A DNA stretch of 64,000 nucleotides, taken from positions 1-64,000 of the forward strand of contig JAIOZI010000014.1 in NCBI GenBank assembly GCA_021740785.1, in the 5' to 3' direction. The DNA comes from Melioribacteraceae bacterium. Lineage in GTDB: Bacteria > Bacteroidota > Ignavibacteria > Ignavibacteriales > Melioribacteraceae. The notes under the pieces are model-generated. The model searched no databases. It was not told where the DNA came from and saw only the letters and a program-made list of their open reading frames with translations. The first letter of the stretch is position 1. Each line of letters starts with the position of its first letter. Shown piece by piece: positions 1 through 8,637 of this stretch. Made by a program: the position numbers and the translations under genes.

Positions 1-2
1 AA

Positions 3-98
3 ACAACAAAATATTATTTGACAGCTTTGGGTAAAAAAGCTATTGCTATAATTATGATGTTAAAAGAAAAAAATATAATTCCTGCATTAGCTAATTAA
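3..98 (+). CDS. 3' end of an unidentified gene entering from the left edge
   Basis: An open frame enters from the left edge and ends at TAA 96-98, giving about 31 codons ending in IIPALAN. The segment YYLTALGKKAI resembles the wing of a winged-helix domain. Similar tails occur in several poorly characterised DNA-binding or transposase-like proteins, but this is too short to assign. No start lies inside the window. It may equally be a spurious open frame. Confidence 0.35.
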   Translation, partial: TTKYYLTALGKKAIAIIMMLKEKNIIPALAN

Positions 99-146
99 AA
101 AGTTTCCGATTTACGTAGATTTTAACAGCTAAGGGATTACTCATAC

Positions 147-209
147 TCATACTCTTAATCTTAATCTGTTTTAAAACTTAAGAACAGAGTAAGAGTAAGA
201 AAGTTATGA
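147..209. repeat. Imperfect inverted repeat of CTTAATCT-like units
   Basis: The left arm (147-170), built from TCATACTC and CTTAATCT units, pairs imperfectly with the right arm (183-209), AACAGAG followed by TAAGAGTAAGA. A loop of about 12 bases separates them. It lies between the left-edge gene tail and the end of the Rieske gene. It could be a weak bidirectional terminator or a repeat remnant; there is no strong T-tract. Confidence 0.35.
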
Positions 210-231
210 CAATTAAGAATACATGCACTTA

Positions 232-660
232 TTAGTTGACGGTTATATAAATATTATCTGCATCAGTAGTTACAATAAATCTGTATAAATCTTCCTCCGC
301 AGGCGCTTCAAGAACTTCGCCGGTTTTCGAATATTCACTCCCGTGACATGGACAAATTAAAATATCACCAACCGGTGAAACTTCACATCTTTTGTGAGTA
401 CATTCCAATAAGACGGCTGAATAATTTTCATCGTCGAGTTTTGCTAAATAAATAGGCGCCGGCAGTTTTTTATGCGCCAGCATACCGTATTTTTCTTTTA
501 TAAAATTTGATTTGCTTACAACAAGTGTATTTTCATTTTCTTTATATGACAAATAATTAACAGTCCCACAGCTATTTAAAAATAAGGAAGCGCCTCCGCA
601 CAAAACCCCGGCGGATGTTACACCGCAAGTTTTTATAAACTCTCTTCTATTTTGTTTCAT
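232..660 (-). CDS. Tat-exported Rieske [2Fe-2S] lipoprotein
   Basis: A 142-residue protein. The N-terminus has a twin-arginine motif (NRREFIK, residues 4-10), a hydrophobic stretch and a lipobox-like LNSC with Cys31. This suggests a Tat-exported protein, possibly lipid-anchored. Both Rieske boxes are complete: CTHKRC (Cys87, His89, Cys92) and CPCHGS (Cys103, Cys105, His106). These give the four cluster ligands and the disulfide pair of high-potential Rieske proteins. At this length it is a stand-alone electron carrier rather than a dioxygenase. It follows the di-haem protein gene on the same strand after about 200 bases, so the two may form a periplasmic redox pair (inferred). The partner complex is unknown; no cytochrome b gene is in the window. 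Confidence 0.88.
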   Translation of the reverse strand: MKQNRREFIKTCGVTSAGVLCGGASLFLNSCGTVNYLSYKENENTLVVSKSNFIKEKYGMLAHKKLPAPIYLAKLDDENYSAVLLECTHKRCEVSPVGDILICPCHGSEYSKTGEVLEAPAEEDLYRFIVTTDADNIYITVN

Positions 661-702
661 GTTTATCCTTAACCCTTTTTGATTAGCGGCGCTTCTTCTA
701 AC

Positions 703-800
703 ATTATAATTCCGACCCGGCGAATGCCGGGGAAGAATCTAATTGCTAAGTTTTCGCACACACTCACACAAAGATTCTTCGCTTCGCTTCTCAGAATTAC
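703..800. repeat. Imperfect palindromic intergenic repeat
   Basis: The non-coding gap between the Rieske and di-haem genes holds ATAATTCCGACCCGGCGAAT and then AAGAATCT. After a spacer come AGATTCTTCGCTTCGCTTCT and CAGAATTAC, an approximate reverse complement of the first half. Palindromes of this wording (GCGAAGCGAAGAATCT) are common dispersed intergenic elements in several bacterial groups, as I recall. It is probably a degenerate copy. A second copy was not found in this window. Confidence 0.5.
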
Positions 801-857
801 AAAAGACGGCATTCTGCAAAAGCCTCCAAAGGTAAAGCATACGACAAAGACTGAAAA

Positions 858-2081
858 TTACAACGACATTAAAAACTTCATAAGTTTTTCTTTATTATCT
901 GATGAAAGATTTTCAAATGCCTCCCTGCTTTGCGAAGCCTCTCCGCCGTGAAAGCTTATTGCTCCCTTTAAAGTATTTGCTCTCCCATCATGTAAATAAA
1001 ACGGGGTTCCGCCTTGTGAATCTCCAGCTAAACCAATTCCCCATAATGGTGTTGTTCTCCATTCCGATGCAGCTGCCGTTCCTTCCGTGTAACCGTCATC
1101 TAGTTCATAACCCATGTCATGCATAAGCAAATCTGTATATGGATAAAAAGTTTTGCTGTTTAGAGCCTCTATATCCGATGGACCTGTAGCCAAACTCGGT
1201 ACATGACAGCCTGAACAATTTATCTGTTTAAATATTTTTTCACCCGCAATAACATCAGGATCATTCTCATTTCTACGAGGCGGAGCTTTAAGTGTACGCA
1301 CATAAAAAACAACATTATTAACAACCGCTGTAGATACTTCGGGATCATCAATTTCGTCACCCGTAAATAACCCGGCTTGAACATTAAAGTTATCTCTAAT
1401 TCTAAAATCGGAAGTGATTCCCATATCTTCAATGTAAGCATTTACTACTTGATTTAATAAATCAATAGCGCCTGCTTTTCTACCGAACCTTCCAATATAC
1501 TTACCGTTCAACGGCTGATGCGAAGGCATTGGTTCAAAGTAATCGGGCGGGTCAATATAATTCGGCGCCCCGGATATTCCATCACCGTTATCATCATTTG
1601 GGTCCGCCATTGCTAATATTGCTGCGTCGGTTACTGCAGCCAAATATCCTAAACCAGTTACAGCCGGGGGCATTAGCCTGGTAACTCCGGTTGCATCAGC
1701 AGGTATTTGTTCCGCAGGATATCCGGCAATAGCACGGTTTTGTAATTGAGGTCCGCCTTGAGGAATCATAGGATCCCAAACACTGTTGTTATAACGCCCG
1801 AACCTTGTTAATGTATTTAGCGGATGCCCTTTACCATCACCTACATGACAGGTTTCACAAGAGTTGCTTACAAATGTGGGACCCAATCCATCCGTTGTAC
1901 CAAAAATTCTTCCAAACTCTTTATCACCAACAATATGACTATTTAATTGCTGTGACGTTAAATCCTCAATAGGCGCCGCTAGGACTGTTTCCGGCTCCGG
2001 CTCCGGGGGTAGTAAATCAGCACATGCCGCAGCAAAAAAAATAACTGCCGTCACTATTACAGTATATATTACGCCATTCAT
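858..2081 (-). CDS. Di-haem c-type oxidoreductase lipoprotein (DUF1111/MauG-related)
   Basis: A 407-residue protein with a lipoprotein signal (hydrophobic residues 5-18, AAAC with Cys20) and a Pro/Glu-rich linker. It has two CxxCH haem-attachment motifs: CETCH at 75-79 and CSGCH near 288-292. The family, often called thiol oxidoreductase or di-haem oxidoreductase, is distantly related to MauG/cytochrome c peroxidases and acts in the periplasm. Substrates are mostly unknown. A clear ribosome site (AAAGGAGA) lies about 8 bases before the ATG. The Rieske gene follows downstream, suggesting electron exchange (inferred). The family call is firm, the reaction is not. Confidence 0.88.
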   Translation of the reverse strand: MNGVIYTVIVTAVIFFAAACADLLPPEPEPETVLAAPIEDLTSQQLNSHIVGDKEFGRIFGTTDGLGPTFVSNSCETCHVGDGKGHPLNTLTRFGRYNNSVWDPMIPQGGPQLQNRAIAGYPAEQIPADATGVTRLMPPAVTGLGYLAAVTDAAILAMADPNDDNGDGISGAPNYIDPPDYFEPMPSHQPLNGKYIGRFGRKAGAIDLLNQVVNAYIEDMGITSDFRIRDNFNVQAGLFTGDEIDDPEVSTAVVNNVVFYVRTLKAPPRRNENDPDVIAGEKIFKQINCSGCHVPSLATGPSDIEALNSKTFYPYTDLLMHDMGYELDDGYTEGTAAASEWRTTPLWGIGLAGDSQGGTPFYLHDGRANTLKGAISFHGGEASQSREAFENLSSDNKEKLMKFLMSL

Positions 2082-2267
2082 TATCCGTCTCCTTTACAAA
2101 ATATGTTTTCTATTCTTATTGCTCATAAAAACACTTTTTGTCTTATTTTTAGATAGCGAGAACCAAATTTCTTAACATGTTATTCACTTTCATCATCTTA
2201 TTATAGGCATCACATTGAGAGAAGGTCAACAAACAAGTAACCTTCAACGTCCCAATAAAAATTCAGG

Positions 2268-3695
2268 TCACATAATTATTATTCTATATATTTGAGTTAT
2301 AATAAAGCAAAGAACCAATCCCATTACAATCGGGATGATAGTAGAAATTGCCGACCATTTGATACTTCCGGTTTCTTTATAAATTGTATAGATAGTAGTT
2401 GAGCAAGGATTGTGCAGCAGACTGAAAATCATCAAATTAATTCCTGTTAATAAAGTCCATCCGCCTGCATATAATAAATCTCCCGTTGCTGCTGTCGATT
2501 CCAATTCAAACATTACACCGGCGCCTTCACCTACATGAACAATTCCCGTAACCATTACCGTTAACATTAGGATGGTTGGTATCACAATTTCATTTGCAGG
2601 AATAGCTATTATGTACGCAAGTAGAATTACTCCATTTAGTCCAAGCAGCAAACCGAAGGGATTTGAAAAATCGATAAAGTATTTTGCAAGACTCACATCA
2701 TTTATAGTTACGTTTGAAACCAGCCAGATTACAATTCCTGCCGGTACTGCGAATATAATTGCCCGCCATAACACAAAGATTGTTCTGTCAATCAGTGAAG
2801 TGTAAAGTGTCTGCAAAATCCGCGGCGGTCTGTAAGGAGGCAGTTCAAGACTGAATGCAGATGCTTCACCTTTTAAAATAGTTTTTGATAATCCCCATGA
2901 AACAGCCAGGCTAAAAAATATACCTAAGACGGCAACAAAAACGACCGCTCCGGCTGAAACTAATCCCGCCAGATGTGCGGGTACTGCACTGCCGATAAAA
3001 ATAGTAGCAATTAATATTTGTGTCGGCCATCTTCCGTTGCAAAGCGAAAAATTATTTGTGATGATTGCAATTAGGCGTTCGCGCGGGCTGTCAATAATCC
3101 GCGTTGCGACAATACCTGCGGCGTTACAGCCGAATCCCATACTCATTGTAAGCGCTTGTTTACCATGAGCGCCGACCCTGCGGAAAATATTATCCATGTT
3201 GAATGCAACACGCGGTAAATAACCGAAATCTTCAAGCAGAGTAAAAAGAGGGAAAAATATTGCCATCGGCGGAAGCATTACACTAACCACCCATGCTGAT
3301 GCCAGGTAAGCGCCGTCAACTGAAATGCCGGTCAACCAAAGAGGCAGACCAATTGTGAACGCCCCTTCTTTTAGCCAGGGATGAACCGTATCTAAAAAAA
3401 ATGATGCGAGCATTGCGGATGGATAATTTGATCCGACGATTGTCAGCCAAAACACTAAAGTGAGAAGCAAAAACATAATCGGGATACCGGTAATTCGATT
3501 TGTAACGAGTCGATCAATTTTTTTATCTAAATTGAATCTTTCTTTTTCACTCGTTTTGGAAATTGCTAATCCGGCAATCTTGCTTGCATCCAGGTATAAA
3601 GATTCCATCAAAGAATCATGGAAATCATCAGCTACTTTCCATCTTAAATTATTTGCAGTAGTCAAAATCTTATTTTTGTTTTCACTCATTTTCAC
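2268..3695 (-). CDS. feoB: FeoB permease part (split ferrous iron transporter)
   Basis: A 475-residue polytopic protein matching the membrane part of FeoB. It has two Gate/nucleoside-recognition segments, including [20 protein letters not shown] and GFGCNAAGI, and a central FeoB_C region near LFLLRSP-like [11 protein letters not shown]. It would move Fe2+ across the inner membrane with the separately encoded GTPase. Start is GTG 3695 (GTG AAA ATG) overlapping the upstream stop as GTGA, or ATG 3689. An in-frame TAA at 3707-3705 lies just upstream, so this is a separate gene rather than a simple frameshifted half. It is last in the iron operon. Confidence 0.88.
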   Translation of the reverse strand: MKMSENKNKILTTANNLRWKVADDFHDSLMESLYLDASKIAGLAISKTSEKERFNLDKKIDRLVTNRITGIPIMFLLLTLVFWLTIVGSNYPSAMLASFFLDTVHPWLKEGAFTIGLPLWLTGISVDGAYLASAWVVSVMLPPMAIFFPLFTLLEDFGYLPRVAFNMDNIFRRVGAHGKQALTMSMGFGCNAAGIVATRIIDSPRERLIAIITNNFSLCNGRWPTQILIATIFIGSAVPAHLAGLVSAGAVVFVAVLGIFFSLAVSWGLSKTILKGEASAFSLELPPYRPPRILQTLYTSLIDRTIFVLWRAIIFAVPAGIVIWLVSNVTINDVSLAKYFIDFSNPFGLLLGLNGVILLAYIIAIPANEIVIPTILMLTVMVTGIVHVGEGAGVMFELESTAATGDLLYAGGWTLLTGINLMIFSLLHNPCSTTIYTIYKETGSIKWSAISTIIPIVMGLVLCFIITQIYRIIIM

Positions 3696-4504
3696 ACACT
3701 CATCTTATAATCTTCAGTTCCTTCGGTTAATTCTCTTCTGGTGATATTTCCCAAATCGCCTGATTTAATTGCATCAATTATTTTTTGATCGCCTTCGAGT
3801 AAGCGCATCGCCACCCATCTTGCATTCGGTAAGTTCGGATATTCCTTTGCAATTTCTGCGCTTAACCGGTTTACGGCTTTACTCATTTCTTTATTTTTAG
3901 CAGTGATACGATGAGGTTTGCAAATATAATTTCCGTTAGCAACATCATGAATATATTTCAGCAACTCATTCATTCCATCCTTTTGCCTTGCTGAAGCGGG
4001 GACAACAGGAACTCCGAGTTCACGGGATAAAATTCTATCATCAATTTCTATGTTATTTCTTTTTGCTTCATCCATAAGATTTAAACAAACTACCGCTCTA
4101 TCTGTAATTTCAAGAACCTGCAGAACTAAATTCAAATTTCTTTCCAAACGGGTTGCATCAACAATAATTACGGTTACATCCGGTTGACCGAATAGAATAA
4201 AATCTCTCGCCACTTCTTCATCCGTACTGGTCGATAACAAAGAATATGTTCCGGGCAGATCAACTATTTTGAATTTCTTATCGTTGAATTCAAACCCGCC
4301 TTCGGCACGAGTTACTGTTTTACCGGGCCAGTTGCCGGTGTGCTGCCTTAACCCGGTAAGATTATTAAACACAGTACTTTTTCCCGTATTCGGATTACCG
4401 GCAAGAGCAACCACAAAATCATACTCGCTCATGTTAATACCGAGTTTCTTCAGATTTGCAAGGTTATGAACCGGACAATTTTCACATTCATTTAATGCTG
4501 ACAT
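3692..4504 (-). CDS. feoB: FeoB GTPase part (split ferrous iron transporter)
   Basis: A 270-residue soluble protein equivalent to the FeoB G domain plus its helical guanine-dissociation-inhibitor region. G1 is GNPNTGKST (36-44), G3 is DLPGT (82-86), G4 is NLMD (142-145) and G5-like is PASAR. The N-terminus carries a CENCPVH cysteine pair ahead of the G domain, a possible metal or Fe-S site. It should couple GTP hydrolysis to Fe2+ import through the adjacent permease. The start ATG overlaps the upstream stop (TAATG) and the stop overlaps the permease GTG, so translation is probably coupled. Confidence 0.9.
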   Translation of the reverse strand: MSALNECENCPVHNLANLKKLGINMSEYDFVVALAGNPNTGKSTVFNNLTGLRQHTGNWPGKTVTRAEGGFEFNDKKFKIVDLPGTYSLLSTSTDEEVARDFILFGQPDVTVIIVDATRLERNLNLVLQVLEITDRAVVCLNLMDEAKRNNIEIDDRILSRELGVPVVPASARQKDGMNELLKYIHDVANGNYICKPHRITAKNKEMSKAVNRLSAEIAKEYPNLPNARWVAMRLLEGDQKIIDAIKSGDLGNITRRELTEGTEDYKMSV

Positions 4505-5535
4505 TAATTACTTACCTCCGACAGTCTTTCTTCTATATAAATTTTTTCCGATTGACTTTTACGCAGCGCGATGGTTGCCCCTCTTATTAAATAGGCGACA
4601 GGATCTCCCCCGCTCGAAACCATTTCCGCCGATACAACCGTACCCGGTACAATTCCAAGATCCATCAATCTTCTTCTCTGCTGCCCGCGGCATGCTTTCG
4701 AAATTCCGATCACTTTTCCCTTTTCGCCGATTTTTAAATTTGATAATTTCTTATAACTTTCAGGCTTAATTGATGCTTCGAATTTTACTACAGTTACATT
4801 TGCAGCATAGACTGGTGGAATTGATCTCGATACACCTTCGGATTCAAACAAAACTTCTTCCTTATCACGTTTATTCACGGTAATATCCATTCCCACATGT
4901 AAACCTTGTGACACTAAATTTTTATAAACTGCAGCCGGTTCATCTTCAAGATGAACAATCCGTGCAGTATCTCCTTCATCCAAAGTATTCAACTGCTGAC
5001 CTTCAAGTTCTGGTATGTCACCTGTTTCGGAAGGAATCGGATCACCGTGCGGATCACGAAGCGGGTTACCGATTGAAGCAGCTAACCTGTCAGCCTCTTC
5101 GGATGATATTGTATGCTCCATTAATTCGGCATCGTCATGCCATTCGAGTTCATCTTTGCTTGTTTCATCAGCAAGGTAAGTCTCCCAAATCCTATGAATT
5201 CTTATAACCTGCAATGCATACTTTCGCCCTTCATCAGTCAACTTTATTTTATCGGGATCATTCATTATTAACTTTAGCGATTCCAATTTAGCGATTACCT
5301 TTGCAGCCTTGTCACTCGATATTGATAAATTTCCGGCAATACTGTGCAGGGTACATCCCATGTTTTTATATTCGCAATCGTAGATATGCTTTAGTGCATC
5401 TTCTACGTGCATTTTCATTTTATCATTCTGCGTTCTTCTGATGTTATTAACAATCTTCTTCTGCGTAATAAACAATGCTGTTAAACCAATCACAATAAAT
5501 CCGAATACCATCAGAGCATTTACCGGGTCAACCAT
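4504..5535 (-). CDS. Membrane-anchored DtxR-like regulator fused to FeoA
   Basis: A 343-residue protein with unusual layout. A single membrane helix spans residues 7-24 ([16 protein letters not shown]). A DtxR-type winged helix follows at about 40-105, then the DtxR dimerisation/metal segment with RIHRIWE and ELMEHT, a first SH3-like region at about 185-255, and a C-terminal FeoA domain at about 265-338 ([20 protein letters not shown]). The usual metal-ligand positions of the family (Asp near the start of the winged helix, His of RIHRIW, Glu-x-x-x-Glu-His-like) look retained. It may act as a metal-sensing FeoA partner of FeoB at the membrane rather than a free repressor (inferred). Confidence 0.85.
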   Translation of the reverse strand: MVDPVNALMVFGFIVIGLTALFITQKKIVNNIRRTQNDKMKMHVEDALKHIYDCEYKNMGCTLHSIAGNLSISSDKAAKVIAKLESLKLIMNDPDKIKLTDEGRKYALQVIRIHRIWETYLADETSKDELEWHDDAELMEHTISSEEADRLAASIGNPLRDPHGDPIPSETGDIPELEGQQLNTLDEGDTARIVHLEDEPAAVYKNLVSQGLHVGMDITVNKRDKEEVLFESEGVSRSIPPVYAANVTVVKFEASIKPESYKKLSNLKIGEKGKVIGISKACRGQQRRRLMDLGIVPGTVVSAEMVSSGGDPVAYLIRGATIALRKSQSEKIYIEERLSEVSN

Positions 5536-5544
5536 TGTTAAACC

Positions 5545-6210
5545 TCAATTTTTAATTACTGATACAGATAGTTTATCTGCAATTTTTTTACTGAATGAAA
5601 TCTGTTTTTTATTTATTTGGACAAACACGGAGTCGTCAAAACTAAGTTTATTAATCAGCCGTATCTCAGTGTGCAACTGCAGACCGATACTTGTAAGATA
5701 ATCCATCAATTCCTTGCTCTCGTCTTTAACACACACAAGTTTGTACGAGCTGCCGATCTTTGCTTCACTTAGAGCCGTTACTTCCGGCTGCTTCGGTAAT
5801 TGTCCGTTTTTTCTGGGAATCGGATGACCGTGCGGATCAAACTCAGGGAATCCAAGATGTTCGTCTATCTTATCAATTAAAAACTCCGTTGTATGATGTT
5901 CAAGCCTCTCCGCTTGATCATGAACCTCGCTCCATGACAATCCTAAAATCTGAATTAAGAAAAGCTCCCACAAACGGTGTCTTCTTAAAATTTTCAATGC
6001 AAGTTTTTCACCTTTAGCTGTTAGACTTATCCCCTTATATTTTTCATAGTTGATAAGTCCCTGAAGTGAAAGTTTTCTAGCCATTTCACTCGTGGCTGCA
6101 TTCGATACTTCAAGTTTCTCCGAGATATCTTTTGTAGAAACTTTTCCGTTGCCGTTAAATGAAATGGTAAAAACTGCCTTTATGTAATCTTCCTTGGGTA
6201 TTGTAACCAT
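5545..6210 (-). CDS. DtxR/MntR-family metal-dependent transcriptional repressor
   Basis: A 221-residue protein from ATG 6210. It has an N-terminal winged helix (KEDYIKAVF, then the recognition helix SNAATSEMARKL), a dimerisation domain with RRHRLWE and AERLEHH carrying conserved metal ligands, and a C-terminal FeoA/SH3-like domain. MntR Glu11 corresponds to Lys here; Asp8, His and Glu-Glu-His positions are kept. A longer TTG start at 6264 is unlikely because it would fall inside the -35 element. It is first in the iron operon and probably represses it when iron (or manganese) is plentiful. Which metal it senses cannot be read from the sequence. Confidence 0.9.
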   Translation of the reverse strand: MVTIPKEDYIKAVFTISFNGNGKVSTKDISEKLEVSNAATSEMARKLSLQGLINYEKYKGISLTAKGEKLALKILRRHRLWELFLIQILGLSWSEVHDQAERLEHHTTEFLIDKIDEHLGFPEFDPHGHPIPRKNGQLPKQPEVTALSEAKIGSSYKLVCVKDESKELMDYLTSIGLQLHTEIRLINKLSFDDSVFVQINKKQISFSKKIADKLSVSVIKN

Positions 6211-6233
6211 AATTTTTAAAGTATTATTCACTA

Positions 6234-6264
6234 CAAAGTTAGGGTTACTTAACTTATTTGTCAA
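6234..6264 (-). promoter_or_regulatory. Iron operon promoter with overlapping palindromic operator
   Basis: On the minus strand TTGACA (6264-6259) is followed after 17 bases by TAACTTTG (6241-6234), which fits both a -10 element and the Bacteroidota -7 consensus TAnnTTTG. The palindrome AAGTTAGG-N4-CTTAACTT (6236-6255) covers the -10 and part of the spacer. It resembles DtxR/MntR boxes in size and style. Bound repressor would block polymerase. The leader to ATG 6210 would be about 20 bases. Confidence 0.65.
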
Positions 6265-6382
6265 GGCAATAAAAAATATTTATTCGACGAAAACGAAACA
6301 ATCACAAGTAAGTACCCGTTTAATAGTATGTGAATATGATTTTTATTTAGTAATTTTAGTGTTCATAAAAAAAGGAGATAGT

Positions 6383-7483
6383 ATGACTGATATTCGAAAC
6401 GAAAACGTTATCGATGCGCTAAGAAAAGTTAACGATCCCGATTTGCATAAAGACCTAGTTACTTTGAATATGATCAAAGATGTAAAGATTGAAGGATCTA
6501 ACATAAATGTTACAGTTGAATTGACAACTCCCGCATGCCCTTTGAAGGATAAAATTAGAGAAGATTGTATTGCTGCGATTAAAAATGATATTCCAGCGGC
6601 GGAAAAAATTGAAATTAATATGACCTCCAACGTTCGTTCGCATAAAGATTCTAAGAAAGATTCAATCTTGCCGGGAGTCAAAAACACAATCGCTGTTGCG
6701 AGCGGAAAAGGAGGCGTTGGTAAAAGTACCGTTGCAGTTAATCTGGCTGTCGCATTAGCAAAAGACGGGGCAAAAGTTGGATTGATTGATGCGGATATTT
6801 ACGGTCCAAGCATTCCAATGATGTTGGGAATTGAAGATAAACCGAAAATTTATCAAAGCGCAGAAACTAAAAAAATGATGCCTTTGGAAAATTACGGTGT
6901 CAAATTGATGTCAATAGGATTTCTTGTTGATGACGATAACCCGGTTATTTGGCGGGGACCGATGGCAAGCGGTGCAGTAAAACAATTTATGACTGATGTA
7001 GACTGGGGCGAACTCGATTATATGATCTTCGACCTTCCGCCCGGAACCGGGGATATTCAATTGACATTAGTTCAAACAATTCCACTTACCGGTGCGGTTA
7101 TTGTTACCACTCCGCAGGAAGTTTCACTTGTAGATGCCCGTAAGGGATTGAAAATGTTCAACCGTGTTAATGTACCGGTTTTTGGTATTATTGAAAATAT
7201 GAGTTATTTTATTGCTCCTGATACCGGAACAAAATATGATATTTTTGGAAACGGCGGAGGCGAGAAATTAGCCAATGAATTAAAAACACAATTTCTGGGC
7301 GGGATAGCTATCGACCCGAGAATTCGCCAAGGCGGCGACAGTGGAAAACCGATAGTCTACGATTTGAAAGATACTGAACATGATAAAATGATGATGAAAA
7401 TTGCGCGGAACCTTGCTGCTGAAGTGAGCATCACAAATATCAACAAAGGTTCCGATGATGTTGAAATAATATTAAATGACTAA
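6383..7483 (+). CDS. mrp: Mrp/ApbC-family Fe-S cluster carrier ATPase
   Basis: A 366-residue P-loop ATPase that loads Fe-S clusters onto target proteins in the cytoplasm. The N-terminal DUF59/MIP18 domain (about 1-85) is followed by a deviant Walker A (GKGGVGKST, about 108-116) and DLPPGTGD. The start at ATG 6383 is set by a strong AAAGGAG seven bases upstream; the open frame extends further upstream without support. The usual CxxC after NMSYF is absent (reads FIAPDTGTKYDIFG). It is divergent from the iron operon and followed by an NFU gene, so iron import and Fe-S assembly share one regulatory gap. Confidence 0.93.
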   Translation: MTDIRNENVIDALRKVNDPDLHKDLVTLNMIKDVKIEGSNINVTVELTTPACPLKDKIREDCIAAIKNDIPAAEKIEINMTSNVRSHKDSKKDSILPGVKNTIAVASGKGGVGKSTVAVNLAVALAKDGAKVGLIDADIYGPSIPMMLGIEDKPKIYQSAETKKMMPLENYGVKLMSIGFLVDDDNPVIWRGPMASGAVKQFMTDVDWGELDYMIFDLPPGTGDIQLTLVQTIPLTGAVIVTTPQEVSLVDARKGLKMFNRVNVPVFGIIENMSYFIAPDTGTKYDIFGNGGGEKLANELKTQFLGGIAIDPRIRQGGDSGKPIVYDLKDTEHDKMMMKIARNLAAEVSITNINKGSDDVEIILND

Positions 7484-7497
7484 AATTAGGAACAGAA

Positions 7498-7734
7498 ATG
7501 TCAGACGTTCTAGATGCAAAAGTAGAAAAAGCTCTTGAGTCAATAAGACCATATCTGCGTGCCGATGGCGGAGATGTTGAATTAGTAAGAGTTACCGATC
7601 AAGGTATTGTTGAAGTTAAACTTACAGGCGCCTGTGTCGGGTGCCCGATGTCTCAAATGACACTTCGTGCCGGGGTTGAAAGAGCTTTAATAAGAGAAGT
7701 ACCCGGAATTAGAAGGGTTGAAGCCGTAAGCTAA
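7498..7734 (+). CDS. NFU-type Fe-S scaffold/carrier protein
   Basis: A 78-residue protein that is entirely a NifU C-terminal (NFU) domain. It has RPYLRADGGDVELV and the cluster-binding GACVGCP (Cys46, Cys49). Such proteins bind a [4Fe-4S] cluster at a dimer interface and pass it to apoproteins. It starts 14 bases after mrp with AGGAA upstream, so the two are co-transcribed. Short stand-alone NFU proteins of this size are common. Confidence 0.93.
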   Translation: MSDVLDAKVEKALESIRPYLRADGGDVELVRVTDQGIVEVKLTGACVGCPMSQMTLRAGVERALIREVPGIRRVEAVS

Positions 7735-7768
7735 TCACACAATTTGCAACGATTTACAGAGGATGAAG

Positions 7769-8518
7769 ATGAGAAAAAAAGTTATTGCCGGTAATTGGAA
7801 AATGCACATGGATTTGAATGAATCGATTGGTTTAATTTCCGGTATTAAGAATGGAATGACAAATGTAAACAGTAAAGTGATTTTATGTCCCCCCTATACT
7901 TCGCTCGAAACAGCAAGTACATTGCTTAAAGGGACTGAAATAGGATTAGGTGCACAAAATATTCACTTCGAAGATACCGGCGCATTTACCGGTGAAGTAT
8001 CTGCTAAAATGATAAAAAGTGTCGGATGCCAATATGTGATTTTAGGTCATTCTGAAAGAAGAGCGATTTTCAACGAATCCGATGAAATGATTAATAAAAA
8101 AATCAAAAAAGCTCTCAGTGAAGATTTAAATGTGATCTTTTGTATCGGCGAAACACTCGAACAAAGAGAAAGCAATGTAACAAAAGATGTTGTAGGAAAG
8201 CAGATAAAACTCGGACTTGAAGGAATAGCCCCCGAACAAATGAAAAACATAATAATCGCTTACGAACCTGTTTGGGCGATAGGCACCGGGAAAACAGCAT
8301 CTCCCGAACAAGCTCAGGAGGTTCATTTGTTTATAAGAGAGTTAGTTGGTCAGTTATACAATAATGAAATTTCGGATGAACTAATTATTCAATACGGAGG
8401 AAGCGTTAAACCAGCAAATGCATCGGAATTACTATCCCAAAACGATATAGACGGCGCTTTAGTAGGCGGCGCTTGCCTCGAAGCGGAATCATTCCTAGCA
8501 ATCATCAAAGCAGTTTAA
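7769..8518 (+). CDS. tpiA: Triosephosphate isomerase
   Basis: Interconverts dihydroxyacetone phosphate and glyceraldehyde 3-phosphate in glycolysis. The 249-residue length is normal. Catalytic motifs are intact: AGNWKMH (Lys11), GHSERR (general acid His) and AYEPVWAIGTG (base Glu), plus the phosphate-binding YGGSV and GGACL loops. ATG 7769 is preferred to ATG 7763 because AGAGG is then spaced seven bases away. It is the last gene before a terminator-like hairpin. Confidence 0.96.
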   Translation: MRKKVIAGNWKMHMDLNESIGLISGIKNGMTNVNSKVILCPPYTSLETASTLLKGTEIGLGAQNIHFEDTGAFTGEVSAKMIKSVGCQYVILGHSERRAIFNESDEMINKKIKKALSEDLNVIFCIGETLEQRESNVTKDVVGKQIKLGLEGIAPEQMKNIIIAYEPVWAIGTGKTASPEQAQEVHLFIRELVGQLYNNEISDELIIQYGGSVKPANASELLSQNDIDGALVGGACLEAESFLAIIKAV

Positions 8519-8525
8519 ATTTAAT

Positions 8526-8555
8526 TGAAGCCGGTCTTTTTATGTGCCGGCTTCA
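8526..8555 (+). terminator. Terminator-like hairpin after tpiA
   Basis: A perfect 9-base stem, TGAAGCCGG (8526-8534) and CCGGCTTCA (8547-8555), encloses a T-rich loop. The downstream T-run is poor (TTAATATTT), so termination strength is uncertain. It lies eight bases after the tpiA stop. Confidence 0.6.
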
Positions 8556-8637
8556 TTAATATTTACCATTATTTTATTGATTTCCCCTCAATTATTTAGT
8601 ATATTTAATGTCTTTATATTTTAGTTTTTCGCTAAAA

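Noticed and set aside
679-1126. Plus-strand open frames opposite the di-haem gene and its downstream gap
   Set aside because: They have no domain or ribosome site and lie opposite a gene with clear haem motifs or over the palindromic repeat.
2221-2245. Possible terminator hairpin after the iron operon (GAAGGT with ACCTTC)
   Set aside because: The stem is only six bases, the loop is long and no T-run follows on the minus strand.
3692-3707. FeoB split as a sequencing frameshift
   Set aside because: An in-frame TAA at 3707-3705 immediately precedes the second start, and both halves have normal domain ends. An indel would have to fall within about a dozen bases.
6194-6382. N-terminal extension of Mrp up to 6194
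   Set aside because: A strong AAAGGAG before ATG 6383 and the DUF59 start support the shorter protein; the extension overlaps the iron promoter.
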